22,877 nucleotides of DNA from Chloroflexota bacterium (GTDB lineage Bacteria > Chloroflexota > Dehalococcoidia > DSTF01 > RBG-16-68-14), in NCBI GenBank assembly GCA_022563135.1, contig JADFNZ010000005.1, positions 1 through 22,877 of the forward strand. The letters are read 5' to 3'. The notes beneath the pieces are model-generated. The model was given only the letters and a program-made list of their open reading frames with translations, did not search any database and was not told the DNA's origin. The translations under genes were made by a program, and so were the position numbers. Position 1 is the first letter of the stretch; every line of letters begins with the position of its first letter. Positions 14,890 to 21,489 of this stretch are shown one piece after another.

Positions 14890-16827
14890 ATGGCGATCAA
14901 CCTCTTCAAGTCGAAGCCTGCCGCGACCACCCCTGGGGACGCGCTGCTCCAGGCAAGCCAGACTCCCCTCACGATCCCAGCGATGGTGAGCGACGCAAGC
15001 GCGCGCTACGGCCAGAACGTGCTGTGCGAACAGAAGCTTAAGGGCGAATGGCACACCCTCACCGCGGACGACGCCTGGCGTCAGGCGAATGATTTTGCGG
15101 CAGGCCTCATCGCGCTCGGCCTGGAGAAGGGTGACCGCGTCGCCGTCATCTGCGAGAACGGCCTGCCCTGGGTGGTGACCTACTTCGGCCTCTCCCTGGC
15201 AGGAGGCGTGGGCGTGCCCCTCTACGTAGAGCTGAAGCGTCAGGAGATCGAGGAGTTGGTGCAGCGCTCCGGCGCGCGCTTCGTCATCGCCTCCGCGCAG
15301 GTCGTGGACCGGCTGGGCGATCACATTCAGGGCGGCACCACGGTGATCGTCGTCGGTGGGACGGAGGCCAAGACTGGCCAAGCGCCCCGATTCATGCGGC
15401 GTGGCCGCCCGGACCTCATTCCGTTCGATCAGGTCGCCGCCGAGGCGACGGATGAGAGCCGGGCAGCTCTCGCGGAGCGCAAAGTGGCGCCCGACGACCT
15501 CGCATCTATTGTGTTCACCTCGGGCACGACAGGCGGCATGAAGGGCGTCATGCTCACGCACAAGAACATCATGTCGAACGTCGAGTCCGTTCGCCGCGCG
15601 ATCAGCTTCGACGAGAAGGACCGGCTCCTGCTCGTGCTACCGCTCCACCACTCGTTCCCCTTCACCATGTTCCTCATCAGCTACGCTGTTGGCGGGAAGA
15701 CCACCTTTGAAAATGACCTGCTGCGCGTGCGCGACCGGCTGAAGGAGACGAAGCCAACGATCTTCCTGGGTGTGCCGGCGCTCTTCGATCAGCTGTACCG
15801 CGCCATCGTGCGCCGCGCCGAGTCAGACGGCAGGCTGGAGAAGCTGGAGCGCGCGCTTCGCTACGTGGACGCCATCAAGCGCCGCACCGGCGTGAACGTT
15901 GGGCGGATCGTCTTCGGCGAGGTGCACCAGCAGCTAGGAGGCAACCTTCGTTTCGTCATGAGTGGCGGCGCCGCGCTCAAACCCGAGGTGGCGCGGAGCT
16001 TCTTTCGGCTGGGGCTGCTGATCATCCAGGGATGGGGCCTCTCAGAGGCGTCGCCGGCCGTCGCTGCCCAGCGCGTGCTGCCGCGCCGGTTCCTCCTGAC
16101 CAACTACTATGAGGAACGCGCCGGTACCGTCGGCCAGGCGATCCCTGGGGTTGAAGTCAGTCTCATCGATGTGCCGGAGAAAGAGATCTACGTCCACCTC
16201 CACGGCGAAGGCGAACTGGTCGTGCGCGGCCCAAACGTGTTCGCCGGATACTGGCAGGCGGAGGAGGAGACGGCCGCAGCAAAGGCTGGAGGCTGGCTCC
16301 GCACGGGAGACCTGGGCCGCATCGACGACGAGGGGAACATCTGGATCACGGGCCGCAGCAAGTACGTCATCGTGCTCGACTCCGGCGAGAAGGTAGTGCC
16401 GGACGAGCTGGAGGAACGCTTCAGCGCGAGTGAACTCCTGCAGGACGTCTGCATCGTACCTCGCACGAATCGCAACAAGACGCAGGTGGGCGCCATTATC
16501 TATCCGAACCTGGCAGAAGCGCAGCTCCGGTTGCAGGCGCGCGGCGAAGAGATGACCGAGGCGAACGTCCGGAAGCTAGTGCAGGATGAGCTTGACAGCT
16601 TCGCCCGGGAGCTCTCGCCTCACAAGCGGGTCAGCGAGCTGATACTCAGCGACACCCCCCTGCCAAAGACCGCTCTGCAGGACCTAGCTCGCGGGCAGAT
16701 GCAGGATTCGTACGGCTTCGACCTCGAGCGCTGGCGGCAGACGTCGGCGGAAGAGCTGGAGCCCACCAGCGAAGAATCGGAGGCGGAGGAAGCAACGCCG
16801 GCCGCGAACGAGACGGACGACGCCTAG
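14890..16827 (+). CDS. AMP-binding acyl-CoA synthetase/ligase, catalytic Lys apparently missing
   Basis: A 645-residue ANL-superfamily enzyme (long-chain acyl-CoA synthetase type). It has the P-loop TSGTTGGMKGVMLTH (about 210-224), GWGLSEASPAV (about 381-391), and the hinge region WLRTGDLGRIDDEGNIWITGRSKYVI (about 469-494). At the C-terminal A10 site, where the family has PKTxxGK, this protein reads PLPKTALQDLARG, so the expected adenylation lysine is Asp or Gln. The tail is acidic and low-complexity. ATG at 14890 follows AAGGAG by 11 bases; GTG at 14878, with AGGAG at a spacing of five, is equally possible. The gene ends at a strong bidirectional terminator. Confidence 0.9.
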   Translation: MAINLFKSKPAATTPGDALLQASQTPLTIPAMVSDASARYGQNVLCEQKLKGEWHTLTADDAWRQANDFAAGLIALGLEKGDRVAVICENGLPWVVTYFGLSLAGGVGVPLYVELKRQEIEELVQRSGARFVIASAQVVDRLGDHIQGGTTVIVVGGTEAKTGQAPRFMRRGRPDLIPFDQVAAEATDESRAALAERKVAPDDLASIVFTSGTTGGMKGVMLTHKNIMSNVESVRRAISFDEKDRLLLVLPLHHSFPFTMFLISYAVGGKTTFENDLLRVRDRLKETKPTIFLGVPALFDQLYRAIVRRAESDGRLEKLERALRYVDAIKRRTGVNVGRIVFGEVHQQLGGNLRFVMSGGAALKPEVARSFFRLGLLIIQGWGLSEASPAVAAQRVLPRRFLLTNYYEERAGTVGQAIPGVEVSLIDVPEKEIYVHLHGEGELVVRGPNVFAGYWQAEEETAAAKAGGWLRTGDLGRIDDEGNIWITGRSKYVIVLDSGEKVVPDELEERFSASELLQDVCIVPRTNRNKTQVGAIIYPNLAEAQLRLQARGEEMTEANVRKLVQDELDSFARELSPHKRVSELILSDTPLPKTALQDLARGQMQDSYGFDLERWRQTSAEELEPTSEESEAEEATPAANETDDA

Positions 16828-16859
16828 ACGCAACGTCCGGCCGGCTCGCAGAAGACAAG

Positions 16860-16888
16860 AACAGCCCCGGCACTATACCGGGGCTGTT
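16860..16888. terminator. Bidirectional intrinsic terminator
   Basis: AACAGCCCCGG (16860-16870) and CCGGGGCTGTT (16878-16888) form an 11-bp stem with a 7-nt loop, flanked by A-rich and T-rich bases. It serves the convergent acyl-CoA synthetase (+) and di-iron gene (-). Confidence 0.9.
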
Positions 16889-16914
16889 TCATTTCGTAGA
16901 AAACTCTGGCTGGC

Positions 16915-17979
16915 TTAGGTCTCGAGCGCCATGCGCATGACCGGGTCCATCCGGTCGACGCGGTCGCCAAGGCCGGCCACTTCCAGCCGGTGGATGTACT
17001 CCTGCACCTGCCGCTTGCGCAAGGCCATGAACTTGTTAAAGCCCTCATCGCTATTCTTCTTGCCGCCACCGAGCAGAATGATCAGCGACTCAGCCACGGT
17101 GATCCCGAACGTCCCCGTCTCGGGGTCCGCGTTCTCGGACTCGTCCAGGTAGGAGTGGATCTCTTCGCGCCGCTCGGGCTCGTTCTCCAGCACGTACTTC
17201 ATGTGCATCACCCCGAAGCCGAGGTGTCGCGATTCGTCCTGCGCGCACAGGCGGAACATGCGCTTCTCCGCCTCGTTCTGGGCGATCAGCTCACCCATGC
17301 GGAACATCGATTGGATGAAGCCCTCCGCCTGGACGTGCATGATCGCCGACATCTCCGTAAAGTCGCGCGCATTGAGGATGGTGCGGAGCGAGGAAGTTGG
17401 GCTCGCCTTCAGCAGGCCGCCCCCGTTGGCCAGGGCACGCTTGCGGAAGACGTCCAGGTGACGCGCCTCATCCATAACCTGGGAGCAGAGAAAGAGCTTC
17501 GTCTCAAAGTGCTCGTTGCTGATGCGGGGAATCCACTGGCCCGGGGTGTCGCCGGCGATGAACTCCACCTCAGTGAGGAAGGTGCAGAGCTGGCAGAACG
17601 CCCGCTCGATCTCGTCGGGCAGCGGCTCGAGCGTCTCCCACGGGATATCCGTAGCCGATGACCACTGGCGCTGTACGGCCTCCTCGTAGAGCATCGTCGC
17701 GTTCTGCGACCAGACGTTGGCCTTCGCGTCGAGGTAGTAGCCGATCCGCGGCACGCCCTCACGCCGTGCGGCGCCGCGCGCCCGATAGGTGAACTCCGGG
17801 CGATCCTCTTCCGGAGGGCCATACGGGCCAATGTTCACCTCATCCAGCGTGAGACCGCGCTTGCCCGGACGAGCCGTCATGCCCCACGTCTGATCGAGAT
17901 CCAGCCAGCTCAGGTCTACCGACGGCGCTTCCGCCGTTTCCGTCCGGAGCGTCTGGAGCGTATCCTGATCGACTGCCAT
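16915..17979 (-). CDS. Ferritin-like di-iron protein (R2/monooxygenase-like)
   Basis: A 354-residue soluble helical protein with a carboxylate-bridged di-iron signature: Glu137 or Glu139 in TEVEF, EARH (Glu171, His174), Glu219 in HVQAEGF and ESRH (Glu249, His252). The spacing resembles ribonucleotide-reductase R2 and bacterial monooxygenase subunits. The residue four after His174 is Phe178, where class I R2 proteins carry the radical tyrosine, so a true RNR subunit is unlikely and an oxidase or oxygenase is more probable. The substrate is unknown. ATG at 17979 has AAGGAGA upstream; the frame stays open to 18081, but that stretch is the promoter region. It is transcribed alone and ends at the shared terminator. 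Confidence 0.88.
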   Translation of the reverse strand: MAVDQDTLQTLRTETAEAPSVDLSWLDLDQTWGMTARPGKRGLTLDEVNIGPYGPPEEDRPEFTYRARGAARREGVPRIGYYLDAKANVWSQNATMLYEEAVQRQWSSATDIPWETLEPLPDEIERAFCQLCTFLTEVEFIAGDTPGQWIPRISNEHFETKLFLCSQVMDEARHLDVFRKRALANGGGLLKASPTSSLRTILNARDFTEMSAIMHVQAEGFIQSMFRMGELIAQNEAEKRMFRLCAQDESRHLGFGVMHMKYVLENEPERREEIHSYLDESENADPETGTFGITVAESLIILLGGGKKNSDEGFNKFMALRKRQVQEYIHRLEVAGLGDRVDRMDPVMRMALET

Positions 17980-18020
17980 AGCTGCTCTCCTTGTCCTTAG
18001 CCAAGCGAATGCTAGGCTTA

Positions 18021-18042
18021 ACTTAGAACTCACTAAGTAGTG
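18021..18042. promoter_or_regulatory. Overlapping inverted repeats downstream of the di-iron gene promoter
   Basis: ACTTAG (18021-18026) pairs with CTAAGT (18033-18038), and CACTA (18031-18035) with TAGTG (18038-18042). They lie just inside the predicted transcript start of the di-iron gene, a typical repressor position. The TetR regulator encoded at 19261-19908 is an obvious but untested candidate. Confidence 0.5.
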
Positions 18043-18053
18043 ATTTCGCTTCC

Positions 18054-18081
18054 AGTATACTGTGCCGTTTGGCCCTGTCAA
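18054..18081 (-). promoter_or_regulatory. Strong sigma-70 promoter of the di-iron gene
   Basis: On the minus strand a perfect TTGACA (18081-18076) and TATACT (18059-18054) are 16 bases apart. The start would be near 18047, giving a 68-base leader that contains the inverted repeats. Confidence 0.8.
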
Positions 18082-18168
18082 GCAGGCCGATTGGCCCCTA
18101 CGCGGCGACCGCCAGACTCAACCGTTTCTCGTGAAGAAAGTAATTAACCGAACCCAACCAATTACCTC

Positions 18169-18197
18169 TTGACAGCCTGCCAGGCTGGTGCTAGCGT
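18169..18197 (+). promoter_or_regulatory. Promoter of the candidate structured RNA
   Basis: TTGACA at 18169-18174, a 17-base spacer, and TAGCGT at 18192-18197. The expected start (about 18203-18205) coincides with the 5' base of the RNA's closing helix. Confidence 0.5.
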
Positions 18198-18202
18198 GAA
18201 AC

Positions 18203-18348
18203 ACGGTCCCGAGTAGCTAGGGCCCGAACAACCGGTGGACAAAGCCGGAGGAACCCGGGGCTTCCCGCAAGGGCGGCCTACAGGGAACAGCCGGTGGAGG
18301 GTGATACCGGAGGTGCGGGAGGCGGTTACTCGGGGCCGTTTGCTTTCT
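18203..18348 (+). ncRNA. Candidate structured noncoding RNA, family unknown
   Basis: This gene-free stretch (17980-18325) holds a compact unit on the plus strand. ACGGTCCCGAGTAG (18203-18216) pairs with TTACTCGGGGCCGT (18326-18339) over 14 positions. Two of these are G-U pairs in the plus RNA but would be A-C mismatches in the minus RNA, so the plus strand is the RNA strand. Inside are hairpins CCGG-N9-CCGG and CCGGT-N10-ACCGG, and a long pairing TTCCCGCA (18262-18269) with TGCGGGAG (18314-18321). The motif AACARCCGGTGGA...CCGGAGG occurs twice. The closing helix is followed by TTTGCTTTC, like an intrinsic terminator. The 3' end overlaps the HPRT stop in antisense. I recognise no family; a 6S-like RNA, a novel sRNA or a riboswitch-derived element are all open. 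Confidence 0.5.
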
Positions 18349-19015
18349 GCAGGTGCTCCCGCATCCAGTCCCGCTCCAGCGCAGCGATGAACGGAAGATT
18401 GCGGTAGTTCTGGCGAAAGTCCAGTCCGTACCCGACCACAAACTCGTCCGGCACCTCAAAGCCGACGTAGTCTAGTTGCACCTCGGCAAGGCGGCGCACG
18501 CGCTTATCGAGCAGCGTGCAGACCTTGAGGCTCGCTGGTCGCCGCGACTTCAGCTCCTGCAGCAGCGTGCGCAGCGTCATGCCGGTATCGACGATACCCT
18601 CGACGACGATGACGTCACGGGCATCTATCGATTCGTCCAGGTCCTTCAAGATCCGCACCTCGCCACTCTCCTTGCCCTCGTAGGATGAGATCGCCATGAA
18701 GTCGATCGCCAGAGGGAGCGAAATGTGGCGCATCAGGTCGGCCATGAAGCAGGTGACACCACGCAACACGCCGACGAGCAGCGGCTCTTTACCGCGGTAG
18801 TCCCGCGTAATCTGAGCGCCCAGTTCGCCGACCTTGCGCTCGATCTCTGAGGCGCTGATCAACACTTTATGGATCCCCCGCACCTCTAATTCCGAAAAGG
18901 GGCCGAACCCATACTTGGCCAGAAGGCTCAGGTAGTCCGAGCGATGAAGCAGCTTGATCTGCGCGTCCGGATAGAGCTTCTGGAAACGGCGGAGCTTGCG
19001 GTGTTTCCCAGTCAC
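18326..19015 (-). CDS. hpt: Hypoxanthine phosphoribosyltransferase with N-terminal nuclease-like extension
   Basis: A purine salvage enzyme that joins hypoxanthine or guanine to PRPP. In the 229-residue form from GTG 19015, the phosphoribosyltransferase domain runs from about residue 46. It includes VGVLRG, the flexible-loop AISSYEG and the PRPP motif VIVVEGIVDTGMT (135-147, with Gly where many have a second acidic residue). The preceding 45 residues (FQKLYPDAQIKLLHRSDYLSLLAKYGF) are the end of another domain whose start lies further upstream in the same open frame. The GTG is therefore only the first canonical start and is probably internal. The gene follows the TetR regulator on the same strand and ends over the candidate RNA. 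Confidence 0.9.
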   Translation of the reverse strand: MTGKHRKLRRFQKLYPDAQIKLLHRSDYLSLLAKYGFGPFSELEVRGIHKVLISASEIERKVGELGAQITRDYRGKEPLLVGVLRGVTCFMADLMRHISLPLAIDFMAISSYEGKESGEVRILKDLDESIDARDVIVVEGIVDTGMTLRTLLQELKSRRPASLKVCTLLDKRVRRLAEVQLDYVGFEVPDEFVVGYGLDFRQNYRNLPFIAALERDWMREHLQKANGPE

Positions 19016-19264
19016 TAAGTTCTGCTTCAGCGTTGTCAGCTCAACGTAGAGGTCGAGCTCCGGCAGGAAGAAGTCAGGGGTGAACGCCTCGGTGATGCGG
19101 CCCGCATCTTCGCGGAGGGTAAACGTACGCGGTTCGTACTGCCAGGCGACGCCGTAGAAGTCAAGGAGCCGGGCGAACTCCCCCTCGCTCTCGTGCGCGA
19201 AGCGGACGGCGCCGGCATCGTTCGCCCGCGCATCCGTCTTCGCCCCGGAGTTTATCGTGGTTAT
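19016..19264 (-). other. In-frame 5' extension of the HPRT gene without a standard start
   Basis: The HPRT frame has no stop from 19015 back past the TetR stop. From about 19207 it encodes a coherent domain start: VRFAHESEGEFARLLDFYG, WQYEPRTFTL, TEAFTPDFFLPELDLYVELT. This follows the PD-(D/E)xK nuclease pattern (Glu, then PD, then E-x-T in place of E-x-K). No ATG, GTG or TTG occurs in frame. An ATG at 19218 is one base out of frame. A single missing base (for example one C near 19210) would give MPAxVRFAHESE. The options are an assembly or genome deletion, or a near-cognate start such as ATA overlapping the TetR TAA. Confidence 0.6.
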
Positions 19265-19908
19265 TCCGGCAACCCCCGGATGAAGCGCTGCACCACGGAC
19301 CGTACCCGCTCCTGGAGTTCTGGGGACGGTTCCGCGCCATCCCGGTCTTGCCCCGCCATCATTTCGTCGAGGAACGGGCCAACGGAGAGAACCACAAGCT
19401 GGCGCGCGACGACGTCGACGTCGATGCCAGGGAGATCACCGCGCCGAACGAACTCCCGCAGGATGCGTGCCTGCGCGTTGCGCCAGCGTTCGGTCACCAT
19501 ACGGTAGTCATCGGCCGCTACGGGATCCTCGCTGATCGCCTCGCTGAACAGCACTTTCATGAAGTCCTTGTTCCGCTGCATGATGCCGAGCGCGGCCAGC
19601 GCGATACTCGTCAGCACCTCGATCGGCGGATGCGTGGGGGTCGCATGCTCAAGCTCGCTCAGCGCGGAGAAGATGCCACGCTCCTCGAAAAGCGACTCGA
19701 ACAGCGCGCGCTTTGAAGCGAAGTGATAGTAGATCGCGGCGTCGGTGATGCCTGCCGCTTTCGCGATGTCTCGGACGCTCGTGCGCGCGAAGCCCTTCTC
19801 CGAAAAGAGCCGCAGCGACGCGTCAAGGATCTGTTTGCGGGTGAGGGGGCCGCGCCGTGCTCTTCGGCGGCCCTTGGATGGTGAACGTGTTGGCGCGGTA
19901 GTGACCAG
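19261..19908 (-). CDS. TetR-family transcriptional regulator, probable CTG start
   Basis: A 215-residue TetR repressor. The N-terminal HTH reads TRKQILDASLRLFSEKGFARTS followed by VRDIAKAAGITDAAIYYHFASKRALFESL, a textbook TetR_N domain. The C-terminal ligand domain spans about 80-215. No ATG, GTG or TTG precedes the HTH in frame; the first canonical start is GTG 19617, which would remove the whole DNA-binding domain. CTG at 19908 has AGGAG five bases upstream and gives a normal-length protein beginning VTTAPT, so I use it. It is followed by HPRT and divergent from the glycan cluster. Possible targets are its own region (inverted repeats at 19962-20050) or the di-iron gene. Confidence 0.88.
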   Translation of the reverse strand: MVTTAPTRSPSKGRRRARRGPLTRKQILDASLRLFSEKGFARTSVRDIAKAAGITDAAIYYHFASKRALFESLFEERGIFSALSELEHATPTHPPIEVLTSIALAALGIMQRNKDFMKVLFSEAISEDPVAADDYRMVTERWRNAQARILREFVRRGDLPGIDVDVVARQLVVLSVGPFLDEMMAGQDRDGAEPSPELQERVRSVVQRFIRGLPE

Positions 19909-19913
19909 CTCTG

Positions 19914-19918
19914 CTCCT
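19914..19918 (-). promoter_or_regulatory. Shine-Dalgarno that decides the TetR start
   Basis: AGGAG on the minus strand, five bases upstream of the CTG at 19908. It is the only good Shine-Dalgarno ahead of the HTH-coding sequence. Confidence 0.55.
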
Positions 19919-19961
19919 CGCTCCGCTCGCCCGCAGGCGAACAGACGTTTGCTGTGACTGT

Positions 19962-20050
19962 AGCGTAGCCGACAGCGGCCGAATCTGTCAACGGAGCGCG
20001 CTCATGGATCAGCTTATGCTGTTGATCCGTCTCGTACGTGCTGCTACGCT
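19962..20050. repeat. Inverted repeats in the TetR/glycan-cluster divergent region
   Basis: AGCGTAGC (19962-19969) is the reverse complement of GCTACGCT (20043-20050). Between them GGATC (20006-20010) and GATCC (20024-20028) form a second inverted repeat around AGCTTATGCT. One or both may be operators for TetR; the outer copy overlaps a proposed -10. Confidence 0.35.
20022..20050 (+). promoter_or_regulatory. Candidate promoter of the glycan-type cluster
   Basis: TTGATC (20022-20027), a 17-base spacer and TACGCT (20045-20050). The -35 is the same as that of the proposed HTH-MenA promoter and the -10 is similar. It would give an 80-base leader before the GTG at 20130. Confidence 0.35.
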
Positions 20051-20129
20051 GAGTGGCCAACGCGAGTGGTGCAAGCACTCCCGAGACGGAGACCTGAGCG
20101 GTGTCCGCCAGTCGCAAGGAGACGCGACA

Positions 20130-20714
20130 GTGATCGTGCGTTTGGACTTCGGCGATGAGGTGCGGCGTCCCCGCACGCTGCGCGTTGGGCCCGCGCGAGG
20201 CGCCGGGGTACACATCGTCGCACAGCTCGGCCAGTACCTCCCGTTCAAGCAGCGCAGCGTGGATGAGCTCTTTCTCGGCCGCTCCCTCGCCCACGCGAAC
20301 GATCTGGTCGCCGCAATGACGGAGCTCTGGCGAGTGAGCAAGCCCGGCGCCATCCTCCGCCTGCGCCTGCCGCATGCGTCGTCGTCGTGGGCCGTCAGCC
20401 GCGATCCGAAGCATCGCGGTCACTTCACGCTCGAGACGTTCAGCTACTTCGATCCCCGCGAAGGCGACCCTGCATGCCCCGGCGCAGCATCGTTTCGCGT
20501 GGAGCAGGCCCGCCTCTACCTCACCGCGCCGCGCCGCGCCCAAGCCCGCGGGTTGGCGGTCGCCCGCGGCGTCATCGCGCCGATGATCGAGGCGTTCGTC
20601 AACCAGAACAGAGGGATGCAGTACCGCTGGGAGCGCTGGTTCGCGCCCTTGGTGGGTGGATTCGAGGAGTTCGCCGTTGTCCTCAGCGCCGTCAAAGAGC
20701 CCTCCTTCGCCTGA
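20130..20714 (+). CDS. Methyltransferase-like protein with degenerate SAM motif
   Basis: A 194-residue protein of the SAM-methyltransferase-11 type found in glycan clusters. It shows LPFKQRSVDELFLGRSLAH, an ELWRVSKPGAILRLRLPH strand-helix and the DPKHRGHFTLETFSYFDP segment common in these proteins (usually DPTHxRFFTxxSFxYF). Where motif I (LNLGCG) is expected it reads VRLDFGDEV, so SAM binding may be lost or altered. GTG at 20130 has AGGAG eight bases upstream; the longer frame from 20004 lies in the promoter region. It is the first gene of a plus-strand cluster and overlaps the next gene's start. Confidence 0.8.
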   Translation: MIVRLDFGDEVRRPRTLRVGPARGAGVHIVAQLGQYLPFKQRSVDELFLGRSLAHANDLVAAMTELWRVSKPGAILRLRLPHASSSWAVSRDPKHRGHFTLETFSYFDPREGDPACPGAASFRVEQARLYLTAPRRAQARGLAVARGVIAPMIEAFVNQNRGMQYRWERWFAPLVGGFEEFAVVLSAVKEPSFA

Positions 20715-21489
20715 GCCAACCTTCGACCTCGCGTACTCCGTACACGATTTCGAGGTCAGCCCGCACCGCGACAACCAGTTCCTCACGCGCTGCATGGAGA
20801 AGGCCCTGCTGGCGGAGACCGCCGCGCCGGGCACGCGAACGCTAGATGTCGCCTGCGGCGTCGGGCAGCTGACGGCCCGGCTGCATCGGCTTGGCTGCGA
20901 AAGCGTGGGGCTGGAGCCATCGCCCGAGATGGCCGGAGTAAGCCGCTGGCTCTATCCGGCGGAGCAGGTCGTGCTCGTGCGAGGCATCGCGGAGGCGCTG
21001 CCCTTTCGCAGCGAGAGCTTCGACCGCATACTCTGCCAAGGGTCGCTGGACCACTTTGTCGACCCGCGCGCCTTCATGCGAGAGGCGCGCCGCCTCCTGC
21101 GGCCAGGCGGCCGCGTCATCATCGCGCTCGCCAATTACGAAAGCCTCTCCTGCCGCATCGGGCGGGCCGCAGCGCAGCTCCAACGACGCCTGCTCCGCCG
21201 CTCGCGGCCTCCCCACCGGCCCTACTGGCAGCCGCCACCCGATCACCTACACATGGGCGACCTGCCGTTCGTGCGGACACTGGGCGGCGCCGCGCTCGAT
21301 CTGGAGCGCTGCTACGGCATCTCGCTGCTCTGGCTCGTGTCAGGCTGGGGCCGCTGGCTAGACGGCCAGCCGCGCTTCGTGGCGGAGGCGCTACTGCGAA
21401 CGCTCAACCGCTGCGCCCGGCCGCTGCCGCTGTTCGCCGACATGATCGTCTCTGTTTGGAGACCGGCGGGAGCGGTCGATGCAGCCTGA
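20677..21489 (+). CDS. Class I SAM-dependent methyltransferase
   Basis: A 270-residue methyltransferase. Motif I LDVACGVGQLTARL, motif II VGLEPSPEM, AEALPFRSESFDRILCQGSLDHF and LRPGGRVIIALAN are all present, followed by a long C-terminal part with aromatic segments and no obvious membrane anchor. TTG at 20677 has GGAG seven bases upstream; GTG at 20656 is possible but lacks a site. It overlaps the end of the previous gene by 38 bases and its own end overlaps the next start by 11. The acceptor is probably a sugar or lipid-linked glycan, judging by its neighbours. Confidence 0.87.
   Translation: MSSAPSKSPPSPEPTFDLAYSVHDFEVSPHRDNQFLTRCMEKALLAETAAPGTRTLDVACGVGQLTARLHRLGCESVGLEPSPEMAGVSRWLYPAEQVVLVRGIAEALPFRSESFDRILCQGSLDHFVDPRAFMREARRLLRPGGRVIIALANYESLSCRIGRAAAQLQRRLLRRSRPPHRPYWQPPPDHLHMGDLPFVRTLGGAALDLERCYGISLLWLVSGWGRWLDGQPRFVAEALLRTLNRCARPLPLFADMIVSVWRPAGAVDAA

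Noticed and set aside
14068..15561. 497-codon minus-strand open frame
   Set aside because: Antisense to the sigma factor and acyl-CoA synthetase, both recognised by conserved motifs; no domain visible.
16915..17979. Class I ribonucleotide reductase R2 subunit
   Set aside because: Di-iron ligands fit, but the radical tyrosine position is Phe, the middle spacing is short and no large RNR subunit is adjacent.
18285..18315. T-box antiterminator
   Set aside because: AGGGTGATACCGG resembles the T-box AGGGTGGNACCGCG core, but the invariant bases differ and there is no tRNA-synthetase or amino-acid gene downstream.
18203..18348. Cobalamin riboswitch
   Set aside because: AGGGAA...GCCGGTG...CCGG and CCCGCA look cobalamin-like, but no B12 box (GCCACTG) is present and no plus-strand gene follows; the 3' end runs into antisense of HPRT.
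19962..20050. Mobile-element terminal inverted repeats
   Set aside because: The repeats are only 8 bp, enclose no transposase or duplication, and fit operator/promoter positions better.
19659..20834. 391-codon minus-strand open frame
   Set aside because: It runs antisense through the first glycan-cluster genes and out of frame through the TetR HTH; the TetR frame itself reads a complete conserved domain.
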